Below are positions 63,969 to 64,000 of a stretch of 64,000 nt of DNA, piece by piece. A program made the translations under genes and the position numbers. Where the stretch lies: NCBI RefSeq assembly GCF_902497555.1, contig NZ_CABVGP010000003.1, forward strand, positions 1,426,001 to 1,490,000. Direction: 5' to 3'. The stretch's first letter is position 1. Each line of letters opens with the position of its first letter. The notes under the pieces were generated by a model that ran no database searches, was not told the origin of the DNA, and saw nothing but the letters and a program-made list of their open reading frames with translations. Source of the stretch: Amycolatopsis camponoti (GTDB lineage: Bacteria; Actinomycetota; Actinomycetes; Mycobacteriales; Pseudonocardiaceae).

Positions 63969-64000
63969 TCGCCGCCCTCCTGGCCCAGGCCCCGACGGGC
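63965..64000 (+). CDS. nuoJ: NADH-quinone oxidoreductase subunit J, 3' part outside window
   Basis: Only the first 12 codons are present ([12 protein letters not shown]). The GTG overlaps the nuoI stop. The assignment rests on the conserved nuoI-nuoJ order and the hydrophobic start. Confidence 0.7.
   Translation, partial: MIAALLAQAPTG

Overview
The window is a 64 kb piece of a high-GC actinobacterial chromosome. The likely source is a member of the Pseudonocardiaceae such as Amycolatopsis, but the genus is inferred from gene content and not proven. Evidence: strongly GC-biased third codon positions, many GTG starts, probable leaderless mRNAs, menaquinone as the quinone, and homologues of the Streptomyces developmental regulators BldC, BldN/RsbN and Rex. 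From about 1 to 53 kb the gene order follows the mycobacterial block that runs from Rv0497 through proC, hemACDB, hemL, ccdA/resB/ccsA and menA/E/B/D to menG and menJ, with several insertions. The nuo operon then follows, as it does in Streptomyces.

Layout. 0-7 kb: a membrane protein cut by the window edge, sugar-phosphate isomerase, thioesterase, proC, a scar of two gene remnants, an excisionase-type HTH protein, ribosomal protein bS22, an NAD epimerase and an acyltransferase. 7-10 kb (minus strand): HAD phosphatase, an RsbN-like anti-sigma factor and a BldN-like ECF sigma factor preceded by a coupled 41-codon ORF. 10-13.6 kb: acyl-CoA ligase, glutaredoxin-like protein, membrane molybdopterin oxidoreductase. 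13.7-21.5 kb: rex-hemA-hemC-hemD behind a Rex operator, an inserted AraC regulator plus frameshifted epimerase, and hemB. 21.5-26.7 kb: small membrane proteins and a four-gene HlyD/ABC/FtsX/DUF5666 export cassette. 26.7-33.4 kb: TspO, hemL, a histidine phosphatase, and a system II cytochrome c maturation set (thioredoxin lipoprotein, CcdA, ResB, CcsB). 33.4-40.1 kb: a MinD-like ATPase, BldC, Lrp, a CysK2-like enzyme, a Tat-exported protein and an unusual regulator with two LuxR HTH domains. 40.1-53.8 kb: menaquinone genes menA, menE, menB, menD, menG and menJ, interleaved with an M1 peptidase, a GNAT acetyltransferase, an inositol-monophosphatase-like enzyme, two GT4 glycosyltransferases and a MarR regulator. 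54.2-64 kb: nuoA to nuoI and the first codons of nuoJ, behind two Rex operators.

The common theme is respiration: heme supply (hem), cytochrome c assembly (ccd/res/ccs), the quinone pool (men) and complex I (nuo). Rex operators in front of both rex-hem and nuo suggest NADH/NAD+-responsive control of heme supply and of the main NADH dehydrogenase.

Non-coding structure is unusually rich. There is a fully paired cloverleaf-like element (47777-47857), a 21-bp-period array of palindromes (53858-53979) and two near-identical 48-nt palindromes directly after stop codons (11901, 34825). There are also two Rex sites 32 bp apart and a MarR-type operator. No tRNA, rRNA, CRISPR array, insertion sequence or prophage was seen.
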